Made by a program: the position numbers and the translations under genes. A DNA stretch of 64,000 nucleotides, taken from positions 1 to 64,000 of the forward strand of contig JACQDV010000037.1 in the NCBI GenBank assembly GCA_016200915.1, written 5' to 3'. Below the pieces are notes generated by a model. It was not told the DNA's origin. It ran no database searches and was given only the letters and a program-made list of their open reading frames with translations. Numbering within the stretch: position 1 is the stretch's first letter; each line of letters begins with the position of its first letter. This DNA comes from Sphingobacteriales bacterium (lineage in GTDB: Bacteria > Bacteroidota > Bacteroidia > Chitinophagales > Chitinophagaceae). Below, one piece after another: positions 44,051 through 53,360 of this stretch.

Positions 44051-47000
44051 ATGAAGTATTCACTCATTGCCGTGCTGGTTGCATTTGTAATTATTTCCTG
44101 CAACCAAAAACATCCGTTGTTCAAAAATATATCTCCTGAAAAAAGCGGCATTCACTTTAATAATCTCATAAAAGAGAATGATACGCTCAATGTACTTCGC
44201 TATGAGTACCTCTATAATGGCGGCGGGGTGGGTATAGGTGATTTTAACAATGATAGCCTGCCCGATATTTATTTTACCGGTAACCTGGTGCCCAATAAAC
44301 TTTACCTCAACAAGGGAAACATGCAGTTTGAAGATGTAACGGATAAGGCCGGCGTTAATGGTATGGGCCGCTGGAGCAAGGGAGTTAGTATTATTGATAT
44401 TAACAATGACGGGCTGATGGATATTTATGTGAGTGCGGCAGTTTTACTTCCCATAGAAGACCGGAAAAATTTGTTATACATTAATCAGGGGGCAGATAAA
44501 ACAACTGGTATTCCAACTTTTAAAGAAGAAGCAGAAGAATATGGACTGGCAGATAATTCCAGTACTCAAATGACTGCTTTTTTTGATTATGATAATGATG
44601 GTGATTTGGATGCTTATATCCTGGTAAACGAATTGGATGGAACTTATCCAAACGAATTCAGGCCCATACATACAGATGGAAGCTGGCCCAACACGGATAA
44701 ATTATTAAGAAACGACTGGAACGATTCATTAAAACATCCTGTGTTTACAGATGTATCAAAACAGGCCGGTATATTAATAGAAGGATATGGCCTCGGAGTA
44801 AATATCGTTGACATTAACAACGATGGGTGGAAAGATATTTATGTGAGTAATGATTATCTCTCCAACAATCATCTTTACATCAACAATAAAAACGGAACCT
44901 TTACTGATGAGTGTGCCGATTATTTTAAACATACCAGTAAAAACGCCATGGGCAATGATATTGCTGATATAAATAATGACGGACTGGCCGATCTTATTGA
45001 ACTGGATATGTCGCCAAGAGATAATTACCGCCAGAAGATGATGCTGAATGATATAACTTATCAAACCTATCAAAACTCAGCTCAGTACGGATACATGCAT
45101 CAATACGTACGAAATACATTGCAATTAAACCGCGGACCTAAAATAATGGATAATGATTCCATTGGTCACCCTGTATTTAGTGAAGTAGGTTATTATGCCG
45201 GTGTGGCGCAAACAGACTGGAGCTGGGCACCGTTATTAGTTGATGTTGATAATGATGGTTACCGTGATTTGATGATATCAAATGGGTTACCCAACGATAT
45301 GTCTGACATGGATTTTGTTGCGTACCGTAACAATGCAATGGCCCGAACACCCGCAATGGAAATGCTGAAACAACTGCCTTCGGTAAAAATCCCCAATAAT
45401 ATCTTTCACAATAATGGCGATATAACTTTTACTGATAAAACAAAAGAATGGGGATGGGATAATCCAACTTTTTCTGCCGGCATGGCCTATGCTGATTTTG
45501 ACCGGGACGGAGATTTGGATGTAGTGATCAACAATACCAACATGGAAGCTTCTTTATTAGAAAATACCTTAAATGATAATAAAGATAAAAAATCCAATTA
45601 CCTGCGCATACAATTACAGGGAGACACACTTAACAGAAATGGGTTAGGTGCTATTATTAAATTGTTTTACCAAAACAAACAACAAGTGTATGAGTACACT
45701 CCGTACAGAGGTTATATGTCAACAATAGAAAATGTAGCTCACTTTGGAACCGGTGATGCTTCAACCATTGATTCAGTAGTGGTTGTTTGGCTTAATGCAA
45801 AAAAACAGGTTGTAAAAAATGTTCTGTGCAATCAAACCATCACTGTTAAATATGAACGGAACAGTCTTACAGAAACCAATCCGGTAAACCCTTTAGCAAC
45901 TAATAGCTGGTTTACCGATTTCACGAGGCAATCCGGTATTGACTATATATTCCGTGAGTATGATTTTATTGATTTTAATATTCAGCGTTTGTTACCGCAT
46001 AAGCTAAGTCAGTACGGGCCAGTACTGGCGGCAGGTGATATTAATGGTGATGGAAAAGATGATGTGGTAGTTGGTGGTGGTTCTCCATATTATGCCACAG
46101 CTTTTTTACAAGGTGATGCAGGCAGGTTCTTACCTAAAAAAATAATTGATTCTGTTGGGGAGAAATACCAGGATGATGCCGGTATATGTTTGTTTGATGC
46201 GGATGGAGACAATGACCTGGATATGTATATTGCCAGTGGTGGCTGTGAAAATGAACCCGGTTCAAAAGATTATGCTGATCATTTTTATATTAATGATGGT
46301 AAAGGAAATTTTAAAGAAGATGGTGCAGCATTAACTCCAAATTACACAGCTAAGAGTTGTGTAAAAGCTGCAGACTATGATCATGATGGTGATTTGGATT
46401 TATTTGTGGGCGGCAGAGTGCTGCCCGGCAGTTATCCCAAACCAGTAAGCAGTTTTATTTTACGAAATGACAGTAAAAACGGCATCATCAGGTTTACTGA
46501 TGTAACAAAAGAAATAGCTCCCGCATTAACTGATATTGGGTTAATCAGCGATGCTGCGTGGAGTGATGCAGACAATGATGGTTGGCCTGATCTTATTTTA
46601 GCAGGAGAATGGATGCCGGTAACCATTCTAAAAAATCAGCAGGGGAAGTTCTCTCCGGTTACCACTTCACTTAAAACAGATACAGGTTGGTGGAATAGCA
46701 TAGCAGTTGCTGACATAGATAATGATGGTGATATGGATTATGTAGTGGGCAATTATGGAACCAATGGTTTTATACAACCATCAGAAAAATATCCGGCAAA
46801 AGTAATTGCCAAAGACTTTGATAATAACGGAAGTTTTGATGCAGTGTTCAGCACCTGGTTACCTGCTTCTTTATCCAATCCTGAATTGAATGAATTCCCG
46901 GTAGCAGGAAGAGATGATTTTATTAAAGAGATGACGGCTATGAAAGAAAGATTTCCTAATTATGCTTCCTATGCAAAAGCAGATATGAAAAATATTTTTA

Positions 47001-47611
47001 CTGAAGCACAAATGAAAGATGCTTTGCAATTATCAGTAAATAATTTTCACACCTGCTGGATAGAAAACAAAGGGAATATGCAATTTGAAATGCATCCCTT
47101 ACCGGCAGAAGCACAGTTAGCACCTGTTTATGGCATACAGGTAAATGATTTTGATGGAGATGGCGATATAGATATTGCATTAGTTGGAAATGAATTTTCA
47201 ATGGCGCCGTATCTTGGCCGTTACGATGCGTTTAACGGATTAATATTAAAAGGTGATGGAAAAGGAAATTTTTCACCATTATCAATCGTTGAAAGTGGCG
47301 TTTATGTGCCCGGTAATGCCAAGTCGCTTGTGCAGTTAAATAATAATGGCGGCCTGTGCATGATCGCCGGACAAAATGGGGGAAGAATAAAAGTATTATC
47401 ATCCGGAAATAATTATCAATTTATTCCTGTGGAAAAAGATGATATAGCTGTCATAATTCATTTAAAGAACGGACAAAACCGGAAAGAAGAATTTAGCTAT
47501 GGCTCCTCTTTTCTTTCCCAGTCTTCAAGATTTGTATTACTAAATCCTGCTATTGCATCGGTAGAAATTACCAACAATAAAAATCAAAAAAGAACAATAA
47601 AAACGCAGTAA
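44051..47611 (+). CDS. FG-GAP/VCBS and ASPIC-UnbV lipoprotein 3
   Basis: A 1186-residue lipoprotein (lipobox IISC near residue 17). Two beta-propeller regions built of Ca-binding repeats such as DINNDGLMDIY, DYDNDGDLDAY and DGDGDIDIALVG flank a central ASPIC/UnbV domain (about residues 520-600, NRNGLGAIIKLFYQNKQ). Such proteins are exposed at the surface of Bacteroidota, but no activity is known for this large class. It is the longest of three paralogues in the locus, and its operon continues with a haloperoxidase-like lipoprotein 12 bp later. Confidence 0.88.
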   Translation: MKYSLIAVLVAFVIISCNQKHPLFKNISPEKSGIHFNNLIKENDTLNVLRYEYLYNGGGVGIGDFNNDSLPDIYFTGNLVPNKLYLNKGNMQFEDVTDKAGVNGMGRWSKGVSIIDINNDGLMDIYVSAAVLLPIEDRKNLLYINQGADKTTGIPTFKEEAEEYGLADNSSTQMTAFFDYDNDGDLDAYILVNELDGTYPNEFRPIHTDGSWPNTDKLLRNDWNDSLKHPVFTDVSKQAGILIEGYGLGVNIVDINNDGWKDIYVSNDYLSNNHLYINNKNGTFTDECADYFKHTSKNAMGNDIADINNDGLADLIELDMSPRDNYRQKMMLNDITYQTYQNSAQYGYMHQYVRNTLQLNRGPKIMDNDSIGHPVFSEVGYYAGVAQTDWSWAPLLVDVDNDGYRDLMISNGLPNDMSDMDFVAYRNNAMARTPAMEMLKQLPSVKIPNNIFHNNGDITFTDKTKEWGWDNPTFSAGMAYADFDRDGDLDVVINNTNMEASLLENTLNDNKDKKSNYLRIQLQGDTLNRNGLGAIIKLFYQNKQQVYEYTPYRGYMSTIENVAHFGTGDASTIDSVVVVWLNAKKQVVKNVLCNQTITVKYERNSLTETNPVNPLATNSWFTDFTRQSGIDYIFREYDFIDFNIQRLLPHKLSQYGPVLAAGDINGDGKDDVVVGGGSPYYATAFLQGDAGRFLPKKIIDSVGEKYQDDAGICLFDADGDNDLDMYIASGGCENEPGSKDYADHFYINDGKGNFKEDGAALTPNYTAKSCVKAADYDHDGDLDLFVGGRVLPGSYPKPVSSFILRNDSKNGIIRFTDVTKEIAPALTDIGLISDAAWSDADNDGWPDLILAGEWMPVTILKNQQGKFSPVTTSLKTDTGWWNSIAVADIDNDGDMDYVVGNYGTNGFIQPSEKYPAKVIAKDFDNNGSFDAVFSTWLPASLSNPELNEFPVAGRDDFIKEMTAMKERFPNYASYAKADMKNIFTEAQMKDALQLSVNNFHTCWIENKGNMQFEMHPLPAEAQLAPVYGIQVNDFDGDGDIDIALVGNEFSMAPYLGRYDAFNGLILKGDGKGNFSPLSIVESGVYVPGNAKSLVQLNNNGGLCMIAGQNGGRIKVLSSGNNYQFIPVEKDDIAVIIHLKNGQNRKEEFSYGSSFLSQSSRFVLLNPAIASVEITNNKNQKRTIKTQ

Positions 47612-47623
47612 ACTGTATTCATT

Positions 47624-48925
47624 ATGAAAAAACTGAGTTTTATTTTAATAATAATATCCATCGGTATTGGTTGTAATCAAAAACAAAAACCTGCAGTAAT
47701 TAATATCAGTTCAGTCCAGCATGATTGTGTGCACCGGTTAACGGATGTTATAGTATATGATATTTTTACTCCCCCAGTTGCCAGTCGTATTTATGCTTAC
47801 AGTAATCTTGCCTACTACGAAGCATTGAAATATAAAACCAATGCAGCATCTATTACTGCACAATTAAAAGGATTTGATAAAATACCTCTTCCAGAAAAAA
47901 CAAAGCAGTACGATTTTAATTTAGCTGCCGTTAAATCATTTTTTAAAGTTGCCCGTGGATTAACTTTTTCAAAAGACAGTTTTAATATTATTGAAAAAAG
48001 AATGTTAGACTATTTTGAAAGCACCCTTACTGAAACTGTTTATCAAAATTCAATTAGTTTGGGTGATACTATTGCATCAGTAATATTAAAAAGATCGGCA
48101 GACGATAATTACAAAAAAACGAGAGGTATGCCAAAGTACAGTGTATTTAAAGAAGAAGGAAAATGGCAGCAAACACCTCCGGATTATGCAGATGCAACAG
48201 AACCGCACTGGCTGCTGATAAAGCCATTGCTGATGGATTCTGCCGCCCAGTTTAAACCAGCACCGCCTCCTGCGTACAGCCTAGATAAAAACAGTGTTTA
48301 TTACAAAGAGTTAATGGAAGTATTTACCGTAAGTAAAAATATTACAGCTCAACAGGACACTATTGCTCATTACTGGGATGATAACCCTTTTGTAACGGAA
48401 CATAAGGGACATTTAATGTTTGCCACTAAAAAAACTACACCCGGCGGCCATTGGATGGGAATCATCTCCATTCTCTGTAAACAAACTAACACTGATGAAA
48501 TAACAACTGCCCGAACCTATGCACTTACAGCTGCTGCCATATTCGATGGATTTATTTCCTGCTGGCAGGAGAAATATCGCAGCAGGATGGTTAGACCGAT
48601 TACAGTGATCAGGGAAAAATTAGAACCAACCTGGACATCTTTTCTTCAAACACCGCCTTTTCCTGAATATACGAGCGGACACAGTGTAATTACAGCTGCT
48701 GCCGCAACAGTATTATCAAAAATTTTTGGCGATAGTGTTCCCTTTCATGATACAACTGAATTAGAATACCTCGGTTTAGAAAGAAATTTCAGCTCCATAC
48801 AGGCTGCTGCCGATGAAGCAGGGATCAGCCGATTATACGGAGGTATTCATTACCGTTCAGCAATTGAGCAGGGAAAAGAACAAGGAAAAAAAGTAGGGCA
48901 GTTATTTAATGCCCCATTTAAATAA
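47624..48925 (+). CDS. vanadium-haloperoxidase/PAP2-like lipoprotein 3
   Basis: A 433-residue lipoprotein (lipobox GIGC). Pocket motifs K-x6-RP (KYRSRMVRP) and SGH (YTSGHSVIT) are kept. In the third motif, SRLYGGIHYRSA, the arginine and vanadate-binding histidine are kept but the final aspartate of GxHxxxD has become alanine, unlike the two sister enzymes. This may change the pocket or its substrate. It is cotranscribed with the UnbV lipoprotein at 44051 (12-bp gap). Confidence 0.87.
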   Translation: MKKLSFILIIISIGIGCNQKQKPAVINISSVQHDCVHRLTDVIVYDIFTPPVASRIYAYSNLAYYEALKYKTNAASITAQLKGFDKIPLPEKTKQYDFNLAAVKSFFKVARGLTFSKDSFNIIEKRMLDYFESTLTETVYQNSISLGDTIASVILKRSADDNYKKTRGMPKYSVFKEEGKWQQTPPDYADATEPHWLLIKPLLMDSAAQFKPAPPPAYSLDKNSVYYKELMEVFTVSKNITAQQDTIAHYWDDNPFVTEHKGHLMFATKKTTPGGHWMGIISILCKQTNTDEITTARTYALTAAAIFDGFISCWQEKYRSRMVRPITVIREKLEPTWTSFLQTPPFPEYTSGHSVITAAAATVLSKIFGDSVPFHDTTELEYLGLERNFSSIQAAADEAGISRLYGGIHYRSAIEQGKEQGKKVGQLFNAPFK

Positions 48926-49020
48926 TATTTACTGCCAATAACATTTAATTAAAAAATCAGTCTGATTTTACGGCATATAATTTTTTAATTCCTTTTAAAT
49001 TTGATTTTCTAAAATTGTTT

Positions 49021-49953
49021 ATGAAAAATAAAGTGTTACTTGTTTTTATAGTATTAATTGCAGCGCTTGCTGTTTCCGTATATTTTATTCCTCCTGTAAA
49101 AACTTCCGGTTACAAAGTTTTAGTTACCTGTAATAATGCCGCTACCATGCGCATTATTGTAAATGAAAACAATTGGCAGAAATGGTGGCCCGGAAAGAAA
49201 ACAGGTCAATCGCAGTACATATACCAGGGTTTTACATACAGGATAGACAAAGTATTATTGAATGGCTTTGATGCAACAATTTTTAATGGTGTTGATTCTG
49301 CTAAAGCTAACCTGCAAATTGAACCTGTATCAATGGACTCATCCAATTTTACCTGGACGTATGCCGGCATATTACCTGCTAACCCGGTAAAAAAATTATT
49401 ATACTATATTAACGGGTCTCCTTTTGCCGGCAATATCAAAAGTTTAACCAGCGAAATGAAAGCGCATTTTGATCAGCAGGAGAATGTATATGGAATGAAG
49501 ATCAGCAGAGACAAAGTAAAAGACTCAACTTTAGTATCGCTGAAAAATACTTTTGATCATTATCCAACTACCGAAGAGGTGTATGGAATGATTACCGCAT
49601 CAAAAGAATACATAGCAAAAAATGGCGGTAAGCAAACCGACCTTCCTATGCTCAATGTTAATCAAACGGGCATTAACAGTTATGAGACGATGATTGGCAT
49701 TCCAACTGCAGTACCCGTTCCGCCTAATGATAAATTTATAACAAAAAGAATGGTATTGGGTTTCATATTAACCAGTGAAATAAAAGGTGGTGTTGCTGCT
49801 GTAAAAGATGCGGAACAGCAAATGAACAACTATGTATTAGATCATCAGAAATTATCTCCTGCTATTCCTTTTCAGCAATTAGTAACAGACCGTATGCAGG
49901 AAAAAGATACCACCAAATGGATTACCCGTTTGTATTTTCCTGTTTTTTACTGA
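49021..49953 (+). CDS. membrane-anchored SRPBCC/GyrI-like protein
   Basis: A 310-residue protein with an N-terminal membrane anchor or signal (residues about 5-22), an SRPBCC-like region (about 30-150, with NNWQKWWPGKK) and a C-terminal region like the GyrI/effector-binding fold (about 175-310). START-like and GyrI-like folds bind small hydrophobic ligands. A TTG six bases upstream exists; the ATG at 49021 is preferred. It follows haloperoxidase-like gene 3 by 95 bp and ends 2 bp from the convergent UnbV gene. Domain calls are moderate. Confidence 0.68.
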   Translation: MKNKVLLVFIVLIAALAVSVYFIPPVKTSGYKVLVTCNNAATMRIIVNENNWQKWWPGKKTGQSQYIYQGFTYRIDKVLLNGFDATIFNGVDSAKANLQIEPVSMDSSNFTWTYAGILPANPVKKLLYYINGSPFAGNIKSLTSEMKAHFDQQENVYGMKISRDKVKDSTLVSLKNTFDHYPTTEEVYGMITASKEYIAKNGGKQTDLPMLNVNQTGINSYETMIGIPTAVPVPPNDKFITKRMVLGFILTSEIKGGVAAVKDAEQQMNNYVLDHQKLSPAIPFQQLVTDRMQEKDTTKWITRLYFPVFY

Positions 49954-49955
49954 GC

Positions 49956-52900
49956 TTATTTAAACTGTAATACCTGTAAGGTATCATTGTTTTTTGCAAT
50001 GATATACGCTGTTTTACCTGCTATACGAATTGGTTTAATTTGTCTTGCCTGGCCCATAATAGTAACACCATTTAAGCCGCTATATTCAAAGTTTCCTTTT
50101 CCTTTATTAATCAGCAACGACCCAAAATCACCATCCTGTCTTCCTATTTCAATATTATTTCCGTAGAAATTACCGGCCAGCAGAATATCCGGTAATCCAT
50201 CATTATTAGCATCAACCACTGTTGCGTCTCTGTAAGAAGTTAACTGCGCTTCAAAAGGAAGCGCTTTAACGGTAAACTTCATATTGCCTTCATTAATGAT
50301 CACAGCATTGGAAAAATAGTTGGCAGTCAGCTTATCCGCCGTCTTTATTTTTTCACTTCCAAGCAACGAGTTCAATGTGGCCTTTGCAAAATCTTCAGCA
50401 TATAAAAAATTTTTCTTCAGTACAGGCATTTGCTTTTCCAATTCCTGTTTGGTGTTAAATGGAATTTCCTGTCCTCCCAAATAATAAGTAAGCACCTGGT
50501 CTTTTTTTCCATTATCATCAAAGTCATTATAGTACATGGTCACCGGTTCATCTGCCGATGCTTTAAGTCTGCTGTTCAAACCAAAGTTGCCGGCAATAAA
50601 ATCCAGGTCACCATCATTATCAACATCAACAGGTAACACAAAGTTCCACCAGCCATTTTTATCAGTAATAACCTGTTTAGTAAGTTTATTACCTTTATTG
50701 ATGTATGCATTTATTCCTCCCCACTCATAACTCACTATTAAATCTTTTTTTCCATCTGCATTTATATCTGTCCATTGTGCACTGGTAACAAATCCCGGGT
50801 TAATTAATTCTTCTGCAAACTCTTTAGTAACGTCTTTAAATTTGCCGGTACCATCATTTAATAAGAGAAAAGAACGTGGCACTGAACCATAATTCCATGG
50901 TTCACATCTGCCACCAATAAATAAGTCAACATAGCCGTCGTTATTGAAATCACATGGAGCTATACTGCTTTGGGTGAAATAGATATTTTCAAATGCATCC
51001 TTTTTGCGGGAAAGATTTCCTTTTCCATCGTTGAGATACAACAGTGGGAGTAAGTGTTCATCGTTTCCATAATATTCGTTTCCTCCGCTGGCAATCAATA
51101 AATCCAACTGCTGATCATTGTTTACATCAACCCATGTTGCACTGGTATTTTCCCACATGCTGTCTTTAAGCATATCTGGCTGAAGCGTTTTTACAAACTT
51201 GCCGTTGGGCTGCTGCAGAAAAACAGCATTATGAAAAGTTTTAGAAGCTCCAACAAATACATCATCCAAACCATCATGATTTATATCCGCCACTGCCAAA
51301 GCCGGGCCTTCTGTTGAAAGCATTCTTGGTATTAATGGTTCACGATTAAATTCATTAAATAAATTTTCCTGGTGTTTGTAAGCAATACCTGTTGTACTGG
51401 TTATATCTGAAACTTCATTCGTGATATTCTTATAATAAGAGGTAATTACATTGTAATTGAATTTGGGCAATCCCGCTTTCCATTGAAAAGAAGATTGTTT
51501 ATTTATGGTCAATTCAATTTTTTGATATGAATTATCCGGCCATATTAAAAAGGCTGAGTCTATTTTTTTATTAGCAAGCCCTATATGCACAGGGCCTGTC
51601 ATACTTGATTGAAAACCTCTCACAGGACTGTTTTCATATGTTTGAATTTCCTGGCCGGCAAACAAAACCAGTTTTGAACCAAGTGCATTGATGTTTGCAG
51701 GGGAGCCGGTTAATTTTACTGAGGCATACGTTTTATCCTTTTTATCATTACTAACATTCTCATAAACAGAAACAGGTTCATCAATATTATTAGTAACAAT
51801 ATCTAAATCGCCATCATTGTCGAGATCGGCATAAACTGCTCCATTGGAGAAAGAAGGCTGGTTATTATCAATGCTATCAGTAACATCCTTAAAAAACATG
51901 TTCCCTTTATTCTCATAAAACTTATTTGGCAATTTTATTTCAGGGAATTTATTAATAAGAGACATGTCTTTTTCCCCAAGCCTGTTCTCTCTCAGTTTTT
52001 GCTGCAGTTCATCATTAGAAACAAAATTGATATAGTCAATATCATTCATCCGCTTGGGTATGCCATTGGAGATAAATAAATCTTTCATACCATCATTATC
52101 AAAATCCATCCATAAAGCACTCCAGCTCCAGTCAGTAGCAAATACACCGGAGTACTGTCCTGTTTCAGTAAACAAACCATTGCGGCGATTGAACTGAAGA
52201 TTGTTACGGGCATACTGGTAATTGTAGCCATAGGAAAGTTTCTCCAGGAAAATATTATAGTCATCTTCTGCTAAAGAACGGCGCAGAATATAGGGATCTC
52301 CCGGCAGCATATCCATCGAAATAATTTCAGGATAAGCATCATTATTTACATCGGCCACATCAACACCCATGCTGAACTGGCTGGTGTGCATGATTCGTTT
52401 GTTACTCTCCTCCTCAAATGTTCCGTTCTTTTGATTGATATATAAATAATCATTCTCGTGAAAATCATTACCCACATAAAAATCGGGCCAGCCATCAAGA
52501 TTAATATCAGCAACGGCCACCCCCAACCCATATCCTATTTTACTTCCATTAATATGGGCCTGCTTTGTTACATCAGTAAATTTTCCGTGCGGCGCTTTAT
52601 TATTATCAAATACAACATCATTACGGTAAAGTTTTTGACCCGCCAATGAATCAAAGGTATTAATGAAATTATTGCGGGGTGCATAGTTACCATCATGATT
52701 AACTGAATGGTTTAATAAAAACATATCTAAATCGCCATCTCCATCATAATCAAAAAAGGCAGCCTGTGTACTGAAGCCGGCAAAATCAAGTCCATATAAT
52801 GCTGCTTCGTCCTGATAATAAGGAATTCCCTCTTTAGAAATGCCTTTACAAACCAATAATTGGTTACGGCTATTCAGCACTTTATAATGGCCTACTTTAC

Positions 52901-53318
52901 AAATATAGATGTCCAGTAAGCCATCATTATTTATATCAACAACTGATACACCTGTACTCCATCCACCATCCTGTGGAATGCCGGCCTGTTTAGTTACATC
53001 AGAAAATTTTAAATTCCCTTTGTTTAAATAAAGTTTATTATCACCCTGGTTAGCGGAAAAAAACAAATCAATCAACCCATCATTATTAAAATCACCGGCA
53101 CCTGCTCCTGCCCCATTGTAATAGTACATGTAAGAAAAAAGATTAAACTCAGGTGTAGGTTTTAATTTATTAGAAAAGTCAATACCCGTTTCTTTTGCAG
53201 TTAATGTTTTAAATATTGGCGATTGCAACTGTTTCTTTTGTTTACAAGAGGTTATTGACAGCAGCAACAAAACTCCGGTAACTAAATAAATTGATTTTAT
53301 TGTCAAACTTTTCTTCAA
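49956..53318 (-). CDS. FG-GAP/VCBS and ASPIC-UnbV lipoprotein 2
   Basis: A 1120-residue lipoprotein (lipobox ITSC at about residue 25). Repeats such as DFNNDGLIDLFFS, DYDGDGDLDMFLLN and DVDNDGDLDFIAGN build beta-propellers around a central ASPIC/UnbV domain (about residues 530-600, NALGSKLVLFAGQEIQTYE). The start is TTG at 53316-53318; no ATG lies nearby, and this TTG gives a full lipoprotein signal (MKKSLTIKSIYLVTGVLLL). It follows UnbV gene 1 by 42 bp in the SusC/SusD unit. Confidence 0.87.
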   Translation of the reverse strand: MKKSLTIKSIYLVTGVLLLLSITSCKQKKQLQSPIFKTLTAKETGIDFSNKLKPTPEFNLFSYMYYYNGAGAGAGDFNNDGLIDLFFSANQGDNKLYLNKGNLKFSDVTKQAGIPQDGGWSTGVSVVDINNDGLLDIYICKVGHYKVLNSRNQLLVCKGISKEGIPYYQDEAALYGLDFAGFSTQAAFFDYDGDGDLDMFLLNHSVNHDGNYAPRNNFINTFDSLAGQKLYRNDVVFDNNKAPHGKFTDVTKQAHINGSKIGYGLGVAVADINLDGWPDFYVGNDFHENDYLYINQKNGTFEEESNKRIMHTSQFSMGVDVADVNNDAYPEIISMDMLPGDPYILRRSLAEDDYNIFLEKLSYGYNYQYARNNLQFNRRNGLFTETGQYSGVFATDWSWSALWMDFDNDGMKDLFISNGIPKRMNDIDYINFVSNDELQQKLRENRLGEKDMSLINKFPEIKLPNKFYENKGNMFFKDVTDSIDNNQPSFSNGAVYADLDNDGDLDIVTNNIDEPVSVYENVSNDKKDKTYASVKLTGSPANINALGSKLVLFAGQEIQTYENSPVRGFQSSMTGPVHIGLANKKIDSAFLIWPDNSYQKIELTINKQSSFQWKAGLPKFNYNVITSYYKNITNEVSDITSTTGIAYKHQENLFNEFNREPLIPRMLSTEGPALAVADINHDGLDDVFVGASKTFHNAVFLQQPNGKFVKTLQPDMLKDSMWENTSATWVDVNNDQQLDLLIASGGNEYYGNDEHLLPLLYLNDGKGNLSRKKDAFENIYFTQSSIAPCDFNNDGYVDLFIGGRCEPWNYGSVPRSFLLLNDGTGKFKDVTKEFAEELINPGFVTSAQWTDINADGKKDLIVSYEWGGINAYINKGNKLTKQVITDKNGWWNFVLPVDVDNDGDLDFIAGNFGLNSRLKASADEPVTMYYNDFDDNGKKDQVLTYYLGGQEIPFNTKQELEKQMPVLKKNFLYAEDFAKATLNSLLGSEKIKTADKLTANYFSNAVIINEGNMKFTVKALPFEAQLTSYRDATVVDANNDGLPDILLAGNFYGNNIEIGRQDGDFGSLLINKGKGNFEYSGLNGVTIMGQARQIKPIRIAGKTAYIIAKNNDTLQVLQFK

Positions 53319-53360
53319 CTGCTTTTTTTAATGTTGTTCTGTTTCAATTAAGTCTTCTTA

